Positions 1 through 8,865 of a stretch of 64,000 nucleotides of DNA are shown here, in pieces (the first letter of the stretch is position 1; every line of letters starts with the position of its first letter). The DNA comes from UBA1757 sp963617485. Lineage in GTDB: Bacteria > Bacteroidota > Bacteroidia > Bacteroidales > UBA1402. Below the pieces are notes generated by a model. The model made no database searches and was not told where the DNA came from. It saw only the letters and a program-made list of their open reading frames with translations. Location of the stretch: positions 62,001 through 126,000 of the forward strand of contig CAVEPA010000006.1 in the NCBI GenBank assembly GCA_963617485.1, written 5' to 3'. The position numbers were made by a program, and so were the translations under genes.

Positions 1-1161
1 CTTGAACTTACGGCCGTTGAAGATGATGGTGTCACCGGGCGATTCCTCGACACCGGCCAAAAGCGAACCCATCATGATGCAACTACCGCCGGCAGCCAGA
101 GCCTTCACGATATCGCCCGAGTAGCGGATGCCGCCATCGGCGATGATAGGCACATCGGTATCTTTCAGCGCATTGTAAACATTGTAAATGGCCGACAATT
201 GGGGTACGCCAATACCGGCAATGATACGGGTAGTGCAGATAGAACCCGGACCGATACCAACTTTAACGCCGTCGGCACCGGCTTCAACCAAAGCCTTGGC
301 GGCTTCACCGGTGGCGATGTTGCCCACTACCACTTCCAAATCGGGGAAGGTTCTCTTGACCTTCTTGAGCGTTTCGATAACATTGCGCGAGTGACCGTGT
401 GCGGTGTCGATAACAACGGCATCCACGCCGGCCTCCTTCAAGGCCTTGATGCGGTCTAGCGTATCGTGGGTGACACCCACGCCTGCGGCAACGCGCAGAC
501 GACCCAGACTGTCCTTGCAGGCAAAAGGCTTGTCCTTGGCTTTGGTGATATCCTTGTAGGTAACCAAACCGACCAGATGACCTTCATTGTCCACTACGGG
601 CAACTTTTCAATCTTGTACAGCTGCAGGATATCGGCGGCGGCTTCCAGGTTGGTAGACTGTTGGGTGGTGATGAGCTTGTCGCGTTTGGTCATTACTTCG
701 TCCACCAGACGGTCCATGTTTTTCTCGAAACGCAGGTCGCGGTTGGTGACAATACCGATGAGCAGCCGGTCTTTGTCCACTACGGGAATACCACCGATGC
801 GGTATTCGGACATCAGGTTGAGTGCCTGTCTTACCGTTGAACCGGACAATATGGTGATGGGGTCGTAAATCATGCCGTTTTCGGCGCGCTTGACCATTTG
901 TACCTGTCTGGCCTGTTCCTCGATGCTCATGTTCTTGTGTATCACACCGATACCGCCTTCGCGGGCAATGGCGATAGCCAGTTTCGATTCGGTAACGGTA
1001 TCCATGGCGGCGGAAACGATAGGAATATTCAACTCGATATGCCTCGAGAAACGTGTCGTCAGACTTACGTCGCGGGGAATAACCTCCGAATAGGAAGGTA
1101 TCAACAAAACATCATCAAAGGTGAGGCCATCATAGGCAATTTTGTCTTCAATAAAGGACAT
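1..1161 (-). CDS. guaB: IMP dehydrogenase, 3' end missing
   Basis: Catalyses NAD-dependent oxidation of IMP to XMP, the committed step of GTP synthesis, in the cytosol. I translated the minus strand from the ATG at 1161: 387 codons are present and the frame runs off the left edge, so roughly the last 100 residues of a typical ~490-residue enzyme are missing. The N-terminus reads MSFIEDKIAYDGLTFDDVLL, typical of IMPDH. Two CBS repeats lie at about residues 95-205. The catalytic loop GPGSICTTR has its cysteine at residue 309. It follows recQ by 38 bp on the same strand with no clear promoter between them, so co-transcription with recQ is possible. Identification is secure. Confidence 0.97.
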   Translation of the reverse strand, partial: MSFIEDKIAYDGLTFDDVLLIPSYSEVIPRDVSLTTRFSRHIELNIPIVSAAMDTVTESKLAIAIAREGGIGVIHKNMSIEEQARQVQMVKRAENGMIYDPITILSGSTVRQALNLMSEYRIGGIPVVDKDRLLIGIVTNRDLRFEKNMDRLVDEVMTKRDKLITTQQSTNLEAAADILQLYKIEKLPVVDNEGHLVGLVTYKDITKAKDKPFACKDSLGRLRVAAGVGVTHDTLDRIKALKEAGVDAVVIDTAHGHSRNVIETLKKVKRTFPDLEVVVGNIATGEAAKALVEAGADGVKVGIGPGSICTTRIIAGIGVPQLSAIYNVYNALKDTDVPIIADGGIRYSGDIVKALAAGGSCIMMGSLLAGVEESPGDTIIFNGRKFK

Positions 1162-1199
1162 AGTAAAAATATTAAATTTTAGTAGATATTGCTTGATAA

Positions 1200-3377
1200 T
1201 CAGTTTCCGAATTCCGACAAGAACTTGATACGTACCAGACGCACTTCCTCTTCGGTGCAGTCGCCCAAGGCTTCCATGGCATCGTCCACGCTGTCGCTGT
1301 CCGATTCCTTAAAATAGTCGAGCAGGTCTTCCACCTTGTCTTCGTCTATCACTTCCTCAAGGAAGTAGGTGATATTGATTTTGGTACCCGAATAGACGAT
1401 GGCTTCGATTTCGTCGAGCAGTTCGCCGAACGACAGACCTTTCGACTGGGCCAAATCATCGAGGGCTACTTTGCGGTCGATGGCCTGGATGATGGAAATC
1501 TTCAGCTTCGACTTGTTGGCAACAGTGCGTACGCGCAGGTCTTCTGGCCGCTCAATCTCGTTCTCTTCCACATGCCGCTTGATAAGGCTGATGAACTCGC
1601 TACCGTAACGCTTGGCCTTGCCTTGGCCTACGCCGGGAATGTTCTGCAGCTCTTCGAGCGTGATGGGGTAGGTGGTGGCCATGGCTTCCAGCGAGGCATC
1701 CTGAAAAATGACATAAGGCGGCAGGTTCATCTGCTTAGCAATCTGTTTACGCAGATTCTTGAGCATGGAGAACATGGCGGGATCGACGGCGCTGGTGCCG
1801 CCACCGGCCATCTGGGCCTCTTCGTCTTCGCTGTCCTCATCGCGGGGCAGGATAATCTGGAAGGGCTTGGGTTTCTTTAGGAATGCCCTGCCGGCAGGCG
1901 TGATTTTCAGCACACCGTAGTTTTCTATTTCCTTGTCAAGGTAACCTTCGATAAGGGCCTTGCGGATGACATTGTTCAGCAGTTCCTCGCCTTCGTCCTT
2001 GCAGGAACCGAAGGTGTCCAGACAATCGTGCTGGTAGGATTCCACGTCGGCGGTGTTTTTGCCAACCAGAATGTCAATGATATGGTCGGTTTTGAACTTC
2101 TCCTTAACGGCGGCAATGGTCTCGATAACAGTAGTCAATAACTCTGTAGCGTCCACTTTCTTCTTGGGATTTAAACAATTATCACAGTTGCCGCAATTAT
2201 CCTGCTGATAGTTCTCGCCAAAATAATGCAGCAACAACTTACGACGGCAATCGGCCGATTCGGCATAGGCAGCGGTTTCGAGCAGCAGCTCTTTGCCTAT
2301 TTCCTGTTCGGCTACGGGTTTGCCTTGCATGAATTTTTCCAGTTTTTCCAGATCCTTGCTGGTATAGAAAGCCAGACAGATGCCCTCACCGTCATCTCGG
2401 CCGGCACGTCCGGTTTCCTGATAATAGCCTTCGAGGCTCTTGGGTATGTCGTAATGGATGACATAACGTACATCCGACTTGTCGATGCCCATACCGAAAG
2501 CAATGGTGGCAACAATCACATCCACACGTTCCATCAGGAAGTCATCCTGATTTTGCGAGCGGGTGGCCGGGTCCATACCGGCGTGATAGGGCAGAGCCTT
2601 GATGCCGTTCACGCAGAGCGTTTCGGCCAATTTCTCCACCTTCTTGCGGCTCAGACAGTAGATGATGCCCGACTTGCCTTCGTGCGCGCGGATGAACTTG
2701 ATGATATCCTTTTCGACATCGGCGGTCTTGTTGCGCACTTCGTAGTACAGATTGGGGCGGTTGAAGGACGATTTGAACACCGTGGCGTCGGTCATGCCCA
2801 GATTCTTCTGTATATCGTGCTGTACCTTGGGCGTGGCCGTGGCCGTCAGGGCGATGATGGGCATGCGGCCTATCTCGTTGATGAGCGGGCGTATACGGCG
2901 GTATTCAGGACGGAAATCGTGGCCCCATTCCGAAATACAATGGGCTTCGTCAACAGCGAAGAGCGAAATCTTGATATTGCGCAGAAACTCGATGTTCTCC
3001 ACCTTGGTGAGCGACTCGGGAGCCACATAAAGCATCTTGGTTTTTCCGTTGACGATGTCCTGACGCACCTGGTCGATGGAGGCTTTGTTCAAGGACGAGT
3101 TGATGAAATGTGCCACGCCGTCTTCCTCGCTGAACGAACGCATGGCATCCACTTGATTCTTCATCAGGGCAATCAGTGGAGAGATGATAATGGCGGTTCC
3201 TTCCATCATCAATGCCGGCAACTGGTAGCATAGCGATTTGCCGCCTCCGGTGGGCATCAGCACGAAGGTGTCCTTGCCTTCCAGCACATTACGTATAATG
3301 GCTTCCTGATTGCCTTTGAATGTGTCAAATCCGAAATACTCTTTGAGTTTTTCAACCAAGTTGTCTGATGTTGGCAT
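1200..3377 (-). CDS. recQ: ATP-dependent DNA helicase RecQ
   Basis: A 3'-5' superfamily 2 helicase for recombinational repair and replication-fork processing. The 725 residues contain the Walker A motif TGGGKS near residue 45, the DEAHC box, the helicase C domain ending in HYDIPKSLEGYYQETGRAGRD, the RecQ zinc site (CRRKLLLHYFGE then CGNCDNC, about residues 375-400), a winged-helix region, and an HRDC domain at about 530-605. The ~110 residues after HRDC form an acidic helical tail seen in Bacteroidota RecQ proteins. A Bacteroidota -7 box lies at 3404-3411, about 27 bp upstream of the ATG. It sits between clpX and guaB, separated from clpX by a terminator. Confidence 0.97.
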   Translation of the reverse strand: MPTSDNLVEKLKEYFGFDTFKGNQEAIIRNVLEGKDTFVLMPTGGGKSLCYQLPALMMEGTAIIISPLIALMKNQVDAMRSFSEEDGVAHFINSSLNKASIDQVRQDIVNGKTKMLYVAPESLTKVENIEFLRNIKISLFAVDEAHCISEWGHDFRPEYRRIRPLINEIGRMPIIALTATATPKVQHDIQKNLGMTDATVFKSSFNRPNLYYEVRNKTADVEKDIIKFIRAHEGKSGIIYCLSRKKVEKLAETLCVNGIKALPYHAGMDPATRSQNQDDFLMERVDVIVATIAFGMGIDKSDVRYVIHYDIPKSLEGYYQETGRAGRDDGEGICLAFYTSKDLEKLEKFMQGKPVAEQEIGKELLLETAAYAESADCRRKLLLHYFGENYQQDNCGNCDNCLNPKKKVDATELLTTVIETIAAVKEKFKTDHIIDILVGKNTADVESYQHDCLDTFGSCKDEGEELLNNVIRKALIEGYLDKEIENYGVLKITPAGRAFLKKPKPFQIILPRDEDSEDEEAQMAGGGTSAVDPAMFSMLKNLRKQIAKQMNLPPYVIFQDASLEAMATTYPITLEELQNIPGVGQGKAKRYGSEFISLIKRHVEENEIERPEDLRVRTVANKSKLKISIIQAIDRKVALDDLAQSKGLSFGELLDEIEAIVYSGTKINITYFLEEVIDEDKVEDLLDYFKESDSDSVDDAMEALGDCTEEEVRLVRIKFLSEFGN

Positions 3378-3403
3378 AATTGTCTGCTATTTCTATTAAA
3401 TAG

Positions 3404-3411
3404 CAAATTTA
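3404..3411 (-). promoter_or_regulatory. recQ promoter -7 box
   Basis: The minus strand reads TAAATTTG, a full match to the Bacteroidota -7 consensus TAnnTTTG. The inferred transcription start is about 20 nt upstream of the recQ ATG. Confidence 0.6.
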
Positions 3412-3445
3412 TAAACAAATGCTATAGAAATACAAGCGTTTTTGT

Positions 3446-3481
3446 ATAAAAATAGAGGAGAATTCCTTAAAAATCCCCCTC
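3446..3481 (-). terminator. Intrinsic terminator after clpX
   Basis: On the minus strand a 10-bp stem (plus-strand arms 3472-3481 and 3455-3464, two G-U pairs) is followed by a T-rich tract (3446-3453). It lies 27 bp beyond the clpX stop and ahead of the recQ promoter, so it should end the tig-clpP-clpX transcript. Confidence 0.65.
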
Positions 3482-3507
3482 ATTTTTTCAATGTTTCAGC
3501 ACCCTTG

Positions 3508-4752
3508 TCAGATATTCTTCAAGCGCTCCTGCTGGGCGTTTTCAATTTTCGAACGGGCGTAGTCGAGCGTGATGCGCACCTCTTTGTTGCCCGACGAAGG
3601 AGTGTCGTACATGATGTCCATCATGATGGTCTCGGTGATGGAGCGCAGGCCTCTTGCACCCAGCTTGAACTCGATGGCCTTGTCGATGATATAATCGTAG
3701 ACTTCCTCGTCGAAACTCAAGCTGACATCGTCCATGGCAAACAGCTTGACGTACTGCTTGATGATGGCGTTTTTGGGCTCGGTCAGGATGGCGCGCAGGG
3801 CTTGGCGGTCGAGCGGTTCAAGGTAGCTGAGCACGGGCATACGGCCGATGATTTCGGGTATCAGACCATAAGCCTTCAGGTCTTGCGGCGCGATGTATTG
3901 CAAGAGATTGTCCTTATCGATATGGCTGCTCTGTTTGCTGGCGCTATAGCCCACGGTGGTGGTGTTCAGACGCGAGGCAATCTTCTTCTCGATACCGTCG
4001 AAGGCACCGCCGCAGATAAACAGAATATTGTTGGTGTTGACGGCAATCATTTTCTGTTCGGGATGCTTGCGTCCGCCTTGGGGCGGCACATTCACGATGG
4101 AACCTTCCAGAAGCTTGAGCAGGCCTTGCTGTACGCCTTCGCCGCTGACATCGCGAGTAATGGACGGATTGTCGCTCTTGCGGGCTATCTTGTCGATTTC
4201 ATCGATGAAGACAATGCCTCTTTCGGCGGCAGCCACATCGTAATCGGCCACTTGCAGCAGGCGGGTAAGCAGGCTTTCCACGTCTTCGCCCACATAACCG
4301 GCTTCGGTAAGCACCGTGGCATCGACAATAGTGAAGGGCACTTTCAGCATCTTGGCAATGGTGCGCGCCAGCAGGGTCTTGCCTGTACCGGTGGGTCCCA
4401 CCATGATGATGTTCGACTTTTCAATCTCGATACCGTCATCGTTCTTGTCTTGCAAAAGGCGCTTGTAGTGGTTGTAGACCGAAACCGACAGAAACTTTTT
4501 GGCTTCGTCCTGGCCTATCACATACAAGTCGAGGAATTCTTTAATCTGCTGAGGCGTGGGCAGTTCGTCCTTCTTGAGTCCGCTGTCGGCAGCGCTTTTC
4601 TTTTTTTTGCTCGACAAGTATTCGTCTGCCATCTCCTTGGCGCGTTCGGCACAATTGGAGCATATATTACCAGAAATGCCCGAGATGAGCAGGGGCACTT
4701 CTGAACGGGCGCAGCCACAAAAGCTGCATCTGTCTTCTATTTTCTTGGGCAT
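3508..4752 (-). CDS. clpX: ATP-dependent Clp protease ATP-binding subunit ClpX
   Basis: AAA+ unfoldase that feeds substrates to ClpP. I start it at MPKKIEDRCSFCG (ATG at 4752) rather than at an upstream ATG inside clpP, giving 414 residues, the usual family length. The N-terminal C4 zinc finger (CSFCG then CSNC, residues ~8-36) is intact. Walker A GPTGTGKTLL is near residue 121, Walker B VFIDEIDKIAR near 184, and the sensor-2 region GARGLRSITE near 369. The start is 2 bp after the clpP stop, so the two subunits of the protease are translated from adjacent cistrons of the tig-clpP-clpX operon. Confidence 0.97.
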   Translation of the reverse strand: MPKKIEDRCSFCGCARSEVPLLISGISGNICSNCAERAKEMADEYLSSKKKKSAADSGLKKDELPTPQQIKEFLDLYVIGQDEAKKFLSVSVYNHYKRLLQDKNDDGIEIEKSNIIMVGPTGTGKTLLARTIAKMLKVPFTIVDATVLTEAGYVGEDVESLLTRLLQVADYDVAAAERGIVFIDEIDKIARKSDNPSITRDVSGEGVQQGLLKLLEGSIVNVPPQGGRKHPEQKMIAVNTNNILFICGGAFDGIEKKIASRLNTTTVGYSASKQSSHIDKDNLLQYIAPQDLKAYGLIPEIIGRMPVLSYLEPLDRQALRAILTEPKNAIIKQYVKLFAMDDVSLSFDEEVYDYIIDKAIEFKLGARGLRSITETIMMDIMYDTPSSGNKEVRITLDYARSKIENAQQERLKNI

Positions 4753-4754
4753 AA

Positions 4755-5426
4755 TTACTTGGCTTGTCTGAGCATCACTTCGTCTATCATGCCGTATTCT
4801 TTGGCTTCTTGGGCGGTCATCCAATGATCGCGGTCGGAATCCTTCTCCACGCGCTTGAAACTCTGTCCCGAATGGTCGGCGATAATCTGGTAAAGCTCAT
4901 TCTTCAATTTCTGGATTTCGTGGAAGGTGATTTCCATATCAGAAGCCTGGCCTTGCATACCGCCCATGGGCTGGTGTATCATTACGCGTGAATGCTTCAA
5001 GGCGGAACGTTTGCCCTTGGCACCGGCTACCAGCAACACTGCGGCCATAGACGCTGCCATACCCGTACTGATGGTGGCGACATCGCTCGAAATGAACTGC
5101 ATGGTGTCGTAAATGCCCAAACCGGCATAAACGCTGCCGCCGGGCGAGTTGATATAGAGCGAGATATCCTTGCCCGGTTCGGCGGAATCCAGATAAAGGA
5201 GCTGGGCTTGTACCACGTTGGCGGTATAGTCGTCAATCTGCGTGCCCAGGAAAATGATGCGGTCCATCATCAGGCGCGAGAACACGTCCATCTGGGCAAC
5301 GTTCAAAGGTCGCTCTTCTATAATGGTGGGGTTGATGTAATTGCTCGTAATCTTGGCATATTGATCGAGCGCAGACCCGTTCATACCCAAGTGTCCCACG
5401 GCGAATTTTCTAAAGTCGTTGTTCAT
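4755..5426 (-). CDS. clpP: ATP-dependent Clp protease proteolytic subunit ClpP
   Basis: Serine peptidase that forms the tetradecameric chamber of ClpXP. The 223-residue product has the full catalytic triad: Ser126 in GMAASMAAV, His151 in MIHQPMGG and Asp200 in DRDHWM, with the same spacing as in Escherichia coli ClpP (Ser to His 25 residues, His to Asp 49). An N-terminal segment of about 30 residues precedes the conserved core and probably includes a propeptide. It sits 12 bp after tig and 2 bp before clpX, in the conserved order tig-clpP-clpX, and should share the tig promoter. Confidence 0.97.
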   Translation of the reverse strand: MNNDFRKFAVGHLGMNGSALDQYAKITSNYINPTIIEERPLNVAQMDVFSRLMMDRIIFLGTQIDDYTANVVQAQLLYLDSAEPGKDISLYINSPGGSVYAGLGIYDTMQFISSDVATISTGMAASMAAVLLVAGAKGKRSALKHSRVMIHQPMGGMQGQASDMEITFHEIQKLKNELYQIIADHSGQSFKRVEKDSDRDHWMTAQEAKEYGMIDEVMLRQAK

Positions 5427-5438
5427 GGTGAGGAAAAA

Positions 5439-6791
5439 CTATTTTGCTTTCTTTTCGTAGAGTTTCTGGAAGTCCTCGGTGCTGATTTCCTTGGCATTCA
5501 GCTTGATGGTATTCTTCAGGAACTCGGCAACCTTTTGGCTCATGGCCTGGTCTTGCAGATTGCGGGCTTGTTCGGGCTTTTTGAGCATTTCGCCGGCATA
5601 TTGCGACAAAAGTTCATCGGGTACATTGGCCATGCCGTATTGGGCAAACTGAGCCTTGACGATGCCCTTGGCAACAGCCATCACGTCGTCGTCGGAAACC
5701 TTCAGGTCGTTTTTCTTGACAATGTCTTCCTTCATCAGATGCCACTTGAGCTCTTCAATCATCTTGGGCATATCGGCATCAATCTGTTCGGCAGTCTTCT
5801 TGTTGTCGGTAACGAGCAGCCAACGCTTGAGAAAGGCTTCGGGGAAAACGACATCCTTGAGTTTGGCCACCAGCTTTTCTTCGGCATCTACCATAAAGCG
5901 GTAATCGCTTTCGGGAACGAACTGGCTGGCGATATCTTCCTTAACCTTGGCGCGGAATCCTTCAATATCGCTCACAGCACCTTCGCCGTAAATCTGGTCG
6001 AAAAGTTCCTGATTGAGCTCGCCTTCTACAAAGCGGCTGATTTCCTTGATTTCGAAAGTGAAGTCGCCGGTGATGTCCTTGGCAACATCCTTGGGCAGAC
6101 GCATCAGCGAGGCAAGCTCGGCTTCATTGCCATCGTTGGCCTTATGCGGGTTGTAAGTGATGACATCACCCACTTTGGCTCCGGTGAATTTGGCCTTCTC
6201 GTCTTCGTTCTTGAAGAAGGAGGGGAGAATAAGCGCGTCTTCAACCTTGACGGCATCTTCCTTGTCGCTGATTTCGCTCAGGCAACCCTTGACGGAATCG
6301 CCCATTTCGAATTGGTCCACTTTTTCGTAGCGGCCGCCGCGCGAAGCATAGGCTTTTACTTGAACGTCAACCATTTCGTCGGTGACGGTGATGTTATAGT
6401 AGGGAACGCTGTCTTTCTTGTTCAAGGTGTATTCAAGCACGGGGGCCAAGGCGATGTCGAACACGAATTCGAAGGGACCGTCGCCGTCGAGGTCTTGAGA
6501 TACCTGACTTTCGCTGGGAAGAGGCTCGCCAAGAATGTCGAGGTTGTTCTCCTTAATATAGTTGAACAAAGACTCGGAAAGGGTTTTGTTCAGTTCTTCG
6601 GCGGTAACGCCTTTTTCGTACATTTTCTTGATGAGGCTCATGGGGGCCATGCCGGGACGGAAACCCGGAATCTGGGCCTTGTGACGGTAGCTCTTCAGCG
6701 TCTTGTTTACACTTTCTTGATAATCAGCTTTTTCCAAAGTGATTTTGATCTGTGCGTTGACAGCATCAATAGTGACTTTTTCTACGTTCAT
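5439..6791 (-). CDS. tig: Trigger factor
   Basis: Ribosome-bound chaperone that shields nascent chains at the exit tunnel. From the ATG at 6791 (MNVEKVTIDA) the product has 450 residues; longer starts would run past the promoter at 6813-6820. The ribosome-docking signature is visible as IPGFRPGMAP near residue 42. The middle FKBP-like region (about 150-245) is divergent and contains an acidic insertion, so prolyl isomerase activity is uncertain. The C-terminal chaperone arms follow. First gene of the tig-clpP-clpX operon; it diverges from the membrane protease gene starting at 6898. Confidence 0.96.
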   Translation of the reverse strand: MNVEKVTIDAVNAQIKITLEKADYQESVNKTLKSYRHKAQIPGFRPGMAPMSLIKKMYEKGVTAEELNKTLSESLFNYIKENNLDILGEPLPSESQVSQDLDGDGPFEFVFDIALAPVLEYTLNKKDSVPYYNITVTDEMVDVQVKAYASRGGRYEKVDQFEMGDSVKGCLSEISDKEDAVKVEDALILPSFFKNEDEKAKFTGAKVGDVITYNPHKANDGNEAELASLMRLPKDVAKDITGDFTFEIKEISRFVEGELNQELFDQIYGEGAVSDIEGFRAKVKEDIASQFVPESDYRFMVDAEEKLVAKLKDVVFPEAFLKRWLLVTDNKKTAEQIDADMPKMIEELKWHLMKEDIVKKNDLKVSDDDVMAVAKGIVKAQFAQYGMANVPDELLSQYAGEMLKKPEQARNLQDQAMSQKVAEFLKNTIKLNAKEISTEDFQKLYEKKAK

Positions 6792-6812
6792 TTCTACGGG
6801 ATTTTTGGACGG

Positions 6813-6820
6813 CAAAGGTA
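6813..6820 (-). promoter_or_regulatory. tig-clpP-clpX promoter -7 box
   Basis: The minus strand reads TACCTTTG, a full match to TAnnTTTG, 22 bp upstream of the tig ATG. It is divergent from the promoter at 6885-6892. Confidence 0.65.
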
Positions 6821-6884
6821 AATTTTTATTCTTAAACGGACAAACAATTTTCAAAACAGCCTCTTTTGTTGTTCTTTATTGTTG

Positions 6885-6892
6885 TACTTTTG
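6885..6892 (+). promoter_or_regulatory. Promoter -7 box of CPBP protease gene
   Basis: TACTTTTG matches TAnnTTTG in full and ends only 5 bp before the ATG at 6898. The transcript would therefore start at or within a few bases of the start codon. Confidence 0.6.
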
Positions 6893-6897
6893 CCGCC

Positions 6898-7746
6898 ATG
6901 ATACAGGTTTTGTGCAAGTTGGCATTGCTTTTGGCGGCTATGATGCTGGGCTTTCTGGTCATCATGGTGCTGAGTGTTTTCTGCGGGCTGGACAATATTC
7001 AGCTAATGCAGGCTTTGCAGGCGCTTCTGGTCTTTGTCCTGCCGCTGTTCCTGATGTTGAAGGTCTTCCATTATGACACCCGCCGTTTCCTAAAATTGAA
7101 CCCTGCCCCTTGGCAAGCAATGTTGCCGGCCGTGCTGAGCATTTTCCTGATGTTGCCTTTCATGAATCTGGTGGTGACTTGGAACGCATCCTTGCATTTG
7201 CCCGCTGCTTTGGCCGGCATCGAAGACTGGATGCGCCAGCAGGAAGACGCTGCCGAACTGTTGACGCAGCAGATGCTGGACGATGACAGTTTGGGAACGC
7301 TTCTGCTCAATTTATTGGTGATAGCCTTTATGACGGCCTTCGGCGAAGAATTCTTTTTTCGCGCTGGCATAATAGGACTTATGAAATCCGAGCAGCGCAT
7401 ACCCCACTCGGCCATTTGGTTTTCCGCCGTGGTTTTCAGTGCCATCCATTTGCAGTTCTTCGGCTTTTTCCCTCGATTTCTGATGGGCCTTTGGCTGGGA
7501 TACCTGTTCTGCTGGACTGGTAGCCTTTGGGTACCCATCGCCGCGCACGCAACCAACAACGCTGTCGTGGTGCTGACGCAGTATGCTGTCAACAAGGCTT
7601 GGCTGGCCGAAGATTTCGGTGAACAAATCGGAACGGGCCCCACTTGGTATTTGGCGCTGCTTTCGCTGTTGGCTGTGCTGGCCTTAGCCCTGTATTTCTC
7701 GCGCCATTCGTTCCTGCTCGAAAAGACGGTCTCGAAGCGAGGCTAG
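6898..7746 (+). CDS. CPBP family intramembrane metalloprotease (CAAX protease-like)
   Basis: An integral membrane protein of 282 residues with about seven to eight hydrophobic segments. It carries the CPBP/Abi motifs: FGEEFFFRAG (EExxxR), then FSAIHLQFF (FxxxH) and IAAHATNN (HxxxN), which together form the metal-binding active site of this family. Substrates of bacterial members are mostly unknown; some process peptides or membrane proteins. I chose the ATG at 6898, immediately after the -7 box; an in-frame upstream start would overlap tig. The 3' end overlaps the convergent glycosyltransferase gene by 63 bp. The specific function here cannot be read from context. Confidence 0.85.
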   Translation: MIQVLCKLALLLAAMMLGFLVIMVLSVFCGLDNIQLMQALQALLVFVLPLFLMLKVFHYDTRRFLKLNPAPWQAMLPAVLSIFLMLPFMNLVVTWNASLHLPAALAGIEDWMRQQEDAAELLTQQMLDDDSLGTLLLNLLVIAFMTAFGEEFFFRAGIIGLMKSEQRIPHSAIWFSAVVFSAIHLQFFGFFPRFLMGLWLGYLFCWTGSLWVPIAAHATNNAVVVLTQYAVNKAWLAEDFGEQIGTGPTWYLALLSLLAVLALALYFSRHSFLLEKTVSKRG

Positions 7747-8865
7747 AAACGCCAAGGGCGCTTGCTCGAAACTTTCGTAGGGAAAATCCATATCAAGATA
7801 CAGTCTTAGATTCGCCTGCAGGCTGGCCTTTTCGTTGTATGGCTCTTGCTGTTGGCGGTACTTCAGATATTGCAGTATCCTAAGCCCGTCGGCTTTTTCG
7901 TGGAAGCCCCGACGGAAATGAGGCAAGTCCTTGAGATTGTCGCGCAGCGGTTGCCAGATATCCCGACTTTTGAACTGCTGCTCCAAAAACGACAAAAAGG
8001 CATTATCGGGCAAGTCCTTGCCTTGATAAATATCCGGGATGAGCTTATAGGCTTCCGCAATGGGCGCAAACAGCTCCGGCCGGTAGAAGGGATAACTCTC
8101 CCAATTGCCCTGGCAGCCTTTGCCCAGCGCGGGACCTGTGCCGAAATCAACTCTGTCCGACAATCGCGTGGCCGGCATGACCCGGCAGGCGCAGTTTTGT
8201 CCCAAACGTCCGGTTTTGCAGAACTTTTGCAAGAGGTAGAAGTCCTCGCCGCTGGGCAAAGGCTTGATGCCTCCGATGCGTTGTAGGGCATCCACGCGGA
8301 AGGCCATGGCCGAGCCCAGCGCCGTGAAGGCGTAGGGCGAGGCTAGGGCCTGCAGGTTCAGGTAGTAGAGCCTCATGTAGGTTTCGTAGCGCAAAATGGC
8401 GCGGTTGAGTCTGTCATCATCGCCCAAGGGATGGTAATAGGGAAGACTGAGCGCCTGCGTTTGGGGATGGCCGGCAAAGTAGTCGCCCACCGTTTGGCAG
8501 TAGTCGCTATCCACCAAGGTGTCGGCATCCAGACTTAGAATGAGGTCTCTGCGCTCGGCTTGAGCACAAATCTGCTCAAAGAGCGTTTTGCGGGCCCAGC
8601 CGACACCGCAGTGCCTGTCGCTCCATCCTTGGCCGGGACTACTTCTGTCGATGATGCTCAACGGGCCATGCAGGCTTTGCAGGTAAGCGATACTCTCCCG
8701 GTTGCGAAGGCAAAGTTCGGGGCGCGTTTGCCAATAGCGCTCCGGCTGGTTGACGCAAACATAAATATGGTAGGGATAAGTGGAAGACTGCGAAAACAGC
8801 GCTGCCATGGACGAAGGCAGATAACTGCTTTCGTCCATGGCAGGCATGGCAATATGCAAACGCAT
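7684..8865 (-). CDS. Glycosyltransferase family 2 protein
   Basis: A 393-residue cytosolic transferase with a GT-A fold: N-terminal nucleotide-sugar region, DxD-type motif in SLDADTLVD (about residue 114), TALGSAMAFR, and the acceptor/catalytic acidic motif SGEDFYLLQKF (about residue 208). Donor and acceptor cannot be told from sequence. Its ATG overlaps the secDF stop by one base (TAATG), so translation is probably coupled to secDF. The 3' end runs 63 bp into the convergent CPBP protease gene. Residues near the N-terminus (MDESSYLPSSMAAL) are encoded by a long near-palindrome at 8802-8843. Confidence 0.87.
   Translation of the reverse strand: MRLHIAMPAMDESSYLPSSMAALFSQSSTYPYHIYVCVNQPERYWQTRPELCLRNRESIAYLQSLHGPLSIIDRSSPGQGWSDRHCGVGWARKTLFEQICAQAERRDLILSLDADTLVDSDYCQTVGDYFAGHPQTQALSLPYYHPLGDDDRLNRAILRYETYMRLYYLNLQALASPYAFTALGSAMAFRVDALQRIGGIKPLPSGEDFYLLQKFCKTGRLGQNCACRVMPATRLSDRVDFGTGPALGKGCQGNWESYPFYRPELFAPIAEAYKLIPDIYQGKDLPDNAFLSFLEQQFKSRDIWQPLRDNLKDLPHFRRGFHEKADGLRILQYLKYRQQQEPYNEKASLQANLRLYLDMDFPYESFEQAPLAFLASLRDRLFEQERMAREIQG
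8802..8843. repeat. 42-bp intragenic near-palindrome
   Basis: Perfect 14-bp arms at 8802-8815 and 8830-8843, with a further inner GCAG/CTGC stem inside the loop. It lies in the 5' part of the glycosyltransferase gene, about 22 bp after the start codon. No T-tract follows on either strand, so it is not a terminator. Confidence 0.85.

Noticed and set aside
4992..6821. Open frame of 609 codons on the plus strand
   Set aside because: Exactly antisense to clpP and tig, whose families are certain; no conserved motif and no promoter for it.
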